Positions 10,941 through 19,900 of a DNA stretch of 64,000 nt are shown here, one piece after another. Origin of the DNA: Chinchilla lanigera (lineage: Eukaryota > Chordata > Mammalia > Rodentia > Chinchillidae); contig NW_004955470.1 of assembly GCF_000276665.1 (NCBI RefSeq), forward strand, positions 3,514,336 through 3,578,335, in the 5' to 3' direction. Positions within the stretch are counted from its first letter, which is position 1; every line of letters begins with the position of its first letter. The translations under genes were made by a program, and so were the position numbers. Under the pieces are notes generated by a model. The model had not been told where the DNA came from and made no database searches. It saw nothing but the letters and a program-made list of their open reading frames with translations.

Positions 10941-13900
10941 TGCCCCTCCCCCAGCGGGCCTGGGCTGGCGGTGGGTGCCCTGTCCTGTCCCCGTCCCGTC
11001 CATAGGCACTCGGAGGGCAGGCACCCCAGCATCCCCACCGCCTTCTTCCTTCCCAAAGTCCCGCGACAGCGGGTGCAGCGGCGCCTGGAGAGGGCCTCAG
11101 AACCTTCTGTGTGACCTTGACCAAGTCCCCCTTGGCCTGGCAGAGAGGAGGGGTGGACCCAGCAGGGGTGGACACAGGCGGGGGGTGGTGGCTGTCCCCT
11201 CACCTCAGCCCTGCTCTTTCCTGTAGAGTTGGTAAAAGCCCTGCTGAATGAGCCGGCCTCGGTGAGGGTGGACGAGGTGAGAATGGAGTCGGGGTGCGAG
11301 TGGGGGTGACAGGGGGCTCCCACACCCCTCAGCTCCACCCTCCTTGCTGGGGTTTGCAGGGTGGGAATGGTGGGCGTCCTTTCTCCTCCCTCTTGGACCC
11401 AAACCACCTCTCTGCAGCCTGTGAACAGTGGGCTTCCCAGGGGCCCAAATCCCCCTGAATTTCAGTTTTCTCTCCCGTAAGATGGTAATTAGCAAGGACA
11501 CGGTGCACCTCTCTTGTGGGTCACCAAGATTCAGAGCAGGGCCCTCCGTGTTTGCCCTCGTCCCCTTCTGATCTCCAGACTCAGGGCCAGCACAGGTGGC
11601 CTGGGGGGTCACAGCCGCCCCTCACGCCCTGCTCCCCACCAGGTGGTGCGGTATGAGGCTGGCTACGTGGTGTGCGCTGTGATTGCCGGCCTCTACCTCC
11701 TGGCGGTGCCCATCACCGGGTTGTGCTTCTGCTGTTGTCGCTGCCACCGACGCTGCGGAGGCCGAGTGAAGACGGAACACAAGGCCATGGCCTGCGAGCG
11801 GGGCACCCTCATGGCCTTCCTGTTGCTGACCACCCTTGTGCTGCTGTAAGGGGCTGCGCGGGCCAGGCGGGAGGGCTGGGCACTGCTGGCTGGGGGACCC
11901 CCGGGAGCCCTGCAAGCTGCTTCCTTCTCTCCTCACTCATGGCAGGATTGGTGTGGTCTGCGCTTTTGTCACCAACCAGCACACGCACGAGCAGACAGGC
12001 CCCAGTGTGGGAGCTGTGCCTGAGACCCTGCTCAGCCTCCGGGGCCTGGTGTCTGATGTCCCCCAGGTGAGCACTGAACCTCCGTCCTGTCCCCACACGC
12101 CTCCTGAGCGCCAGGCCCCAGCAGGACAGAGCTGAGCTGTGCCTCTGGGGCCTGCAGCCTACATCGCTGCAGTATACATCGCTGCCCTGGCTAGAAGGCC
12201 TCTGAATGGGGTATTGGGACCTGTGCTGTCTTCAAGCCGGAAGGGGCAGGGGACACGGGTCAGGGATGGGTAGCTCACACCTCTATGTTTGCCTAGGAGC
12301 TGCAGGCCGTGGCAGAGCAGTTCTCACTGCCCCAGAAGCAAGTTTTGGAGGAGCTGGATGGTGAGGGTTACAGCTGGCCAGCCCTACGGTCCCGGCTCAG
12401 GCCTGCAGGGAGGACCCCTCATTCCTTTGTCTTGATCCCATCTGGGAAACCTTCACAGAGGGGGAACAAGGCACAGCAGGTGCTCTGCTGCAGATTAAAG
12501 GCCAGAGCCCACCCTGCCGAGTCCCAGGCTAGGACCTAGGGAGCAGGACTGGCAGGGGCAGCGGGGCGGTGTCCTCCATCCCTGGGGCCAGCCCTGCAAT
12601 TTGTCTCATGCACTCCAGGGGTCGGTGAGAACCTCGGGACCATCGTGCATAGCCAGCTCGGGAGCATAATCTACCCAGTGCTGGCTTCTGTGAACAGCCT
12701 GGGCCGGGGTGAGTTGGACCAGTGCCTGTGTGGGTGGGGCCCAGCAGGTGTCTCCCTGCAGGCCCACCCTCCCCAGCCCTGGATTTCGTGTGCTCTGCTG
12801 GTGTTAGCTCCACCCAAATTTCCCATCCCTTTATGCCAGGGTCCTGAGCCTCAGGCATCCCTGCCCACTTCCTGGCTCAGCAAGCCACAGGCAGTTTCCA
12901 TTGTGATTCTAGAGGGTGATGACTGCAGGTCCCTGTGGCATGAGGGGGTGCCCACCTGTTGTGAGGCTGCCAGGAGGATTCTGGGAGCCGTAGAGGCTAC
13001 TCAGGCCATTTGTGGGTTTCTCAGCCCTGCAGGTCGCCATGGACCACCTCCACGCCCTGAACACCACCTTGGTGGAGCTGCGGGCGGGACAGCAGCGCCT
13101 TGAGCCAGCCGTGCGGCAGCACAGGGATCGCCTGCTTGCCCTGCTGCAGGAGCCCGGGTGCCAGGGGGATTGTGAGGGGACCCTGAACCGGGCCCGCTCC
13201 CTGGAGCTGGCTGCCAACTTTGTCCAGGTGTGGGCCCAGGACAGAGGCCACCTGGGGCTCTGGCAGGCCGCTCCACCTGCAGCCCAGTGGTCCCCTTCCT
13301 CGGGCTGTCCCTTAAAGGTCTAGTGAGCTCTCCTAGCCCCACGCACAGCACCTTGAGCTACATGTGCGTTAGCTCCTGAGTCCTCACCACCTTCCAGGGT
13401 GGTATGGATTGCCGTGGCCCCCGTTTTACACATGGCGCCACTGAGGATTCAGAGGCATCTGCCCCTTTCCTCCCACAGGGACCCTCTCAGGCCCCTCCGC
13501 GAACTTTGCCCCCTCCCATTTCAGGTCCCCTCCCTGGACCATGTCCTGTACCGGCTGAAGGGAGTCCCAGAGGCCAATTTCTCCAGCATGGTCCAGGAGG
13601 TGAGTGCCCTCTGCCCTTCCTCCTGGCTCCTAGGAACTCACGAAGGAGGGGACCTCAGTTTTCCCCTGAGTTGAGCCTTTGATTTGAGACCGTACCTGTC
13701 ACCTGGCACCCCAGGCTGCAGGCTCCTGACACCTACCTGGCGAGCAGTGGGCATCTGAAGGGGAGGCAGGGAGGCGCTCAAAAGGAGGCACTAGGACCCC
13801 TGGAGCTGTGAGCAGCCAGGAAATACCTCCCTACAGAGCCCCCAGGGCCAGCAGCTCTGGGCTGGAGTGAGGGAGGGCGGTCTGTGAGTCAGCGCCTCTG

Positions 13901-16900
13901 ACCCAGGGCCTGGAGCTGGGGAAATGGTGAGTCAGCCACGCTGGGTGGCTGGAGCAGGTTCCGGGAGGAGGCATGTGGGAGCTGAGGTGGAATGGCGGGC
14001 TGGAGCTTTGCTTCCGGAAGTGACTGGTGGGGCCTGCAGGGTGCAGGGGAGAGGGGAGAGGGCGGTCTGGGAAGGGGCTGTGGGTGGAGACAGGAGGCTG
14101 TGGGAGCCAAGCTTGTCTGAGGAAAGGAAAGCCAAGGCCACGGGATGGGGCTTGAGGCTCTAATGTTAAGTGAAATAAATCAGACACAGAAGGTCAAATA
14201 GTGCGTGGTTTCTCTGATACAACAAACCCAAAATATAAACAATTGAAAGAGCCAAATAAAAAAGAGACAGAAGGAAATGGGGGCTTCGTGGCGATGGGAA
14301 GGGGTCCTGAGAAGGAGGGAGATGAGAGGACAGAGAAGGACAGGGATCCAAATGATTAAGCACACATATATAACAAATGTAATTACCATGTATCATACGC
14401 GTGTATGAATAAAATTTAGTATCACTGGGGCCCTGGGGCGTGACCCCTCCCTCTGGGCCTTAGAGTCTCCACCCTGGGGCACCGGCCCAGAGCAAGAGGC
14501 CAAGCTGCCCTTCATCCTGCAGGAGAATAGCACCTTCCACAGCCTCCCGTTCCTGGTTGCCATGCAGACAGCCAGCATGGTCCAAGGTGAGCGCGGTCAG
14601 AGGCAAGCCCGGGCCCGTGGGACCAGGGGCCACCCGCCATGCCACCCTGGGAAGGCTGTCCTCCTAGGTGGCCCCCAAGTCCTCTAAGCCTCTGTGCTTT
14701 GGACAGATGTGAAAAAGGCCGTGGCCCAGCAGCCTGAAGGCCTGAGGACACTGGCCAGCAGCTTCCCGGGCTCCGAGGCAGCTTCCCACTGGAGCCAGGC
14801 GCTGGAGAAGCTGGAAGAACGCAGCCGCCCCTACCTGCAGGACGTGCAGCGATATGAGACATACAGGTGCCAGGAGGGAGCCGAGGGGTCCGGTGGGGCA
14901 GAGCCTTCTGCTAAGCCAAGACCCCTGGCTCCTCCAGCCTCTGTGTCCCACCAGTCTGTGCCCCTGGGACCTGAGGCCTTAGGAAGCGTCCCCACCCGCC
15001 CTGCTCCAGCCCCGCCCTCCCTGCAGGTGGATCGTGGGCTGCGTGCTGTGCTCCATAGCCCTCCTTGTGGTGGTCTGCAACCTGCTGGGCCTCTGCCTGG
15101 GTATCCTGGGACTGTCGGCCAGGGAGGACCCCAGCCACTGGGACGCCAAAGGCGAGGCCGGAGCCCGCTTCCTCATGGTGTAAGAAGGGGTGGGGGAGGG
15201 GAAGGGTCCCTCTTGCTGCCGCAGACAGCAGCAGAGCCCTGGGGGAAAGGAGGCCGAGCTTCAGGGCCAGCCTGACTCCTACACCCTGGGTGACGCTGGG
15301 CAAATCCCTAACGCCCCTGGCCTCAGTTTCCTCAGCTGTACGAGGGCGTTGGACTAGAGCAGGAATGGCAAACAGCCACTCCCCCCGTCCGACCATGCAC
15401 ACACCCGTGAACACTGTAGTACCAAATGGGCACACTCTCCCACCAAGTCCAACACAGCCTCAGGATCCTCCTTAGTCCTGCTTCCAGACAGCATCAGCAA
15501 CGCCAGGAGCCAGCAGCAAATAGAATCTGCCGCCATCCCCAGACTAGATGGTCTCTAAGGCCAGGGTTGCCTCATACACTTGTGCAGGTTGTCCGCTATA
15601 CAAGGGTCTGTGGCCAGAGGGGCAAGGGGGGGCTGAAATGCACCCCCATGGTGTCACCCTGTGATCCTCGTAGCCTGGCACAGGGCTATGTCCATCTTAC
15701 AGGGGAGCTCTACAAGTCTGTGGCACCCAGGCTAAAGGTCCTTGCAGCTCAGCCCTGTTGGGTGCTGCCCTGCCTGTGGGTCATGCCCGGTTATGGCTGG
15801 TAATCTTTGGAAGGTCACCTCCATGGGCACTAGGGCCAGCAGCAGGTAGTCCTGGCTCTCCAAATAGAACAGCTGGCCTCTCCTCTAGGCTACAGGGACC
15901 CAGCAGTGGGTAAGGATGAGGAAGGGACAGTTAGGGGTTCGGAGTCCCCTTCCTCCTGCGAGGCCCAGTTCTCTGAGCTCCTCTTCCTGGAAGGTGCTGC
16001 CCTCAAGCTCAGCCTCAGGGCTCCCCGGGCCAGCTCCGGGGTGCGCATGCGGACAGAGCTCACCCCGGTGCAGCCGGTCTCCCCCACCTCACCCCGTCTC
16101 TTCCCCCAGGGGTGTGGGCTTCAGCTTTGTCTTTGCCGCTCCCCTCATCCTCCTGGTCTTTGCCACCTTCCTGGTGGGCGGCAACGTGCAGACGCTGGTG
16201 TGCCGGAGCTGGGAGAGCGGGGAGCTCTACGAGGTGGGGATGTCCCTAAGGTCGCCTGTCCTTCTAGATCCTGTGGGGAGGTGCAGGGAACTGTGGGCAG
16301 AGCAGAGGGATGTGGGGGAGGGGAGGCAGAGGGGACAAGTGGGAGAGGGGGGCAGGAGGGAGGCAGAGCCACTAGAGAGAGAAGCTGTGAGCCCTGGGTG
16401 CTGCCCAAGCCTTGGACAGGGCCCCGAGTGGTCTCTCCCGTACCCTTTGCTCTCCAATCCCTGAGTCTGGGGACCAGGAGCCGTGATGCCCCATGTGGTG
16501 GCTGAGCTCTGATATTGAAATGGCTTCTCCCAGGGGTCATGCCGGCTGCCTTCCTAGGGACACGTGGGCACTGGCCCCATGAGGAGGTCAGGCTGGGGCA
16601 GTTTGAGTTACAGGCTGGGTCTGATGCCAGGACAGGACTGGGCCTTGGGGAAGCTGGGGCAGCCTCATCCCCACCCTGCTTCATAGCCCATGGCTCCTTC
16701 CCCATCTCCAGTTCGCAGACACCCCTGGGAACCTGCCGCCCTCCATGAACCTGTCTCACCTCCTCGGTCTGAAGAAGAATGTCAGCCTCCTCCTGGCCTA
16801 CCAGTGAGTGGGCAGCCTGGGCAGAGGCGGGGCGGCCTGGGGGGACAGAAGTGGGCATCCCATGGGGGTGACATCAGTCACCCCCGGCCACCCTGTGTTC

Positions 16901-19900
16901 CTCCCTCCTCTCCAGGCAGTGTAAGGAAGGGGCTGCTCTCTGGAAGGTTCTACAGCTCAACGACTCCTACAACCTGGACGAGCATCTGGACATCAGCCAG
17001 GTAGGAGAGCACTCTGGAAGCCGGGAGGCCCCTCCTGTAGAGCTCGTCTCTGCTCTGGAAATGATGGGGGTGCCTCAGGGGAGAGCCCAGGGCTACAGCA
17101 GGAAGGTCCTGGAGGTAAGGACCTAGAGGCCATGGCTCTGTGCTCCAGGGACAGCTACACAGCTGAAGTGCAAGAAGGAGAGTGACAGTGAGTAAGTGGC
17201 TGAGGGCCTGGGTCTTTCCTGAGGACAGGCCCTGACTGGCATGCTCCAGTTGGGACAGGCTGGGGAGACAGATGTTGGAGCTCACTGGGGGCCTCCCCCA
17301 GCTCTTATAGCCTGGAGGTGGCAGTGGTGGTGGGATCCCACCCTTCAGCATGACCCCAGAACTCTGCCTGTGCCCACTCGGACTTCAGGTGTTCACCTGC
17401 AGGGCAGATTGGAGAATGGAGTTTGGACCTCAGTGCAGAGAAGATTCTAGAACAAGGAAGGCTACCTCACAGGAGGGATGTGCTTTGAGAATGTGCTTCT
17501 GAAAGTCCACAGAGGCTGCCAAACATCCCCTCCTCTCCTCATTCCACACCTCTGTGAGGTGGGAGCCATTTCCACTCATATAGGGGCCACCAGCTGCTTC
17601 TGCTCCATCCTGAGAAACCCTCCCAGCTCCTCTTGGAGCTGCCACACTTTTGCCCCGCAGGGGAGCACTGCCAGGTGCCCAGCCCCAACACCATGCCTTA
17701 ATCTGCACCAGGAACAGCTAATGCCTCGCTCCCTGTTCTTCCAGCTTCCTCCAGCTCCTCCAGCTTGCTTAGCCTGTCAGGAAGCTGCTGGAGCAGGCAG
17801 TGTTCTGATGCCACAGCCTCGTGGTTGAAGGCTGGCTAGGAAAGGCTGCGCAGGGTCCCGGGCACAGCAGACTTCAGGCCCTGTCACCCGGAAGTCATAG
17901 CTCTCAGGCAACGGGGTCCAGCTCTCAGAAAAAAAAATGAACAGATAAGGCGCCAGCTTCAGAAGGGCTGGATGGTCCTCAGAGGCCATTTGGTGACTTT
18001 CCAAATGTGACCTTAAGAATACCTGTCCCCATGCAAGTAGTGGTGGCACATGCCTGTAATCCCAGCACGTGAGAGGCTGAGGCAGGAGGATCGTTGCAAG
18101 TTTGAGACCAGCCTGGGCTACAAAGTGAGCTCAAGTCCTGCTTGAACTGCATAGAGAGACTCTGTCTCAAAAAGGCACACAAAAATAAAAAACCTGTCCA
18201 CAAAGGAGATAGCAACAAACCAGTTGGGCACCCTTCAGTAAGTGTGGTGTTTTACCAGCCACTAGGAGGCACTGCCCCCTGCACACATCTGCCATACCTG
18301 GCACTCAGGCCTGAAATGCTGCTCTAAGACTCTGCTTGTGATAGGGTGAGGGCATTTCTCCCGCAGGGAAGGCAGCATGGTGGGTGGGGAGAGGCCAGCT
18401 GCATCCTCTTACTTGCTGTGCATCCTCTGGCAAGTGGATGCTCCTCTCTTAGTTCCTCATCTATGAAACACCGAGACTGAATGTCACGGCCCCTAAATGG
18501 CTTGCAGCAATGGTAGGAGAATGCCAGAGGTCTTTCCTGGAAATACGATCCCATCTGGTCGCTCATTCATTCATGCATATGGTCTACAAACTTGTACCAT
18601 CCCGTGAGCCTCCTCTGAGTGCTGAGGTTAGGGCAGAACGGGCAGGCAAGGTTGCATTATCACGGTGCTGATGGTGATTAACGAGTGCACAAAGAAGCAG
18701 ATTGAGGTTGGAACAGAGGACTCCAGGGCGCTGACTATGAAGGCATCAGGACCTTCCTACAAGGTTGTGATAAGGAGGAGCCAGGTGACCTATTTTATAT
18801 CAGGTGGCCAGGGAAGATCCATGTGGCAGCCCACTAGCCAGACAGGTGCTGGAGGAAGACTGGTCTTCGGGTGGTGACTTTAGGAGCAGAAACCTGCTGG
18901 GAACCTCCCAGGGTGCGATGTGTCCAGGGTAGGGAGCCCAGAGGACCCCTCACCTGGGGGAGTGTCTCTGGGCTTCGGATCAACAACTGGGCATGTCCTA
19001 CCCATTTCCCCACCCTCCAGTATGCCAAGAAGCTGCAATGGGACCTGCAGAACTTCAAAGTGGACATAAAGGACCTGGACCTGCTCAGCCCAGAGGCCCA
19101 CCAGGACCTGGAGGCACTGCAGAAGAGTGGGGTGGAGAGCGTCAGCTACCACGACTTCCTTGTTCAGGTCAGCAGAGGGACCCTGGGTACCCAAGCAGGG
19201 CGAGGACAGCACGGAGGAGCCACAGAGGACCCAGGCATGGGCCTTGCCTTCTCCTAGCACTTGACCTTCTCTCCTGAGACCTCTTCCTGTTGGAGGTGTC
19301 CCCAGACCACAACCCCGCTGACCTCTGCCCCCACCCAACAGCCAGTGTCGCTGTTCGTGGTCCTGAACCCACTGCTGCCGGGAATGCTGGTGGGAAGCGC
19401 CTCTTCCTCGCTTCACACCAGAGGGCGCCTGTCCTTTGATTGGTTTTTGGGAACATGTCTAAAATGTTTTGCAGCTCCAGGTCAAATCCACTGTGACTGA
19501 TGTGGCACAGCAGACTTAGCTGGTGCAGGGTGTGTCTGGCAAGAGTGGGAATTCAGGGGCCACAGGGGCACAAGGTGCAACCCTGCTGACCTTGCCCATC
19601 CACCCTCAGATCCAGAAGCCCGTGGTGAAGACTGACGTGGAGCAGCTGGCCCAGGAGCTGGCAGGACTGGCCCAGGCTCAGGTGAGAAGGAGCAAGGATC
19701 CCACAGGGCAGGCAGCAGTCAGATGGAGGGGGGCAGGTGGGATGGGAGGGCAGAGGCAGGGACCAGAGCCCCCGAACCTCCACTGTGCTGAAGGGTTTTG
19801 CCACACCAGTTCTGATTCAAGACCTACCATCAGCTGGCTGGGCTGCCTTGCGTGTGTTCCTGAGTATCTCTGGGCCTCTGTTTTGTCATCTGTAAAGTAG

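Noticed and set aside
10342..11226. 294-codon plus-strand ORF around PROM2 exon 1
   Set aside because: It reads through the 5' UTR, exon 1 and intron 1; the true protein starts at 10690 and leaves the frame at the 10933 donor.
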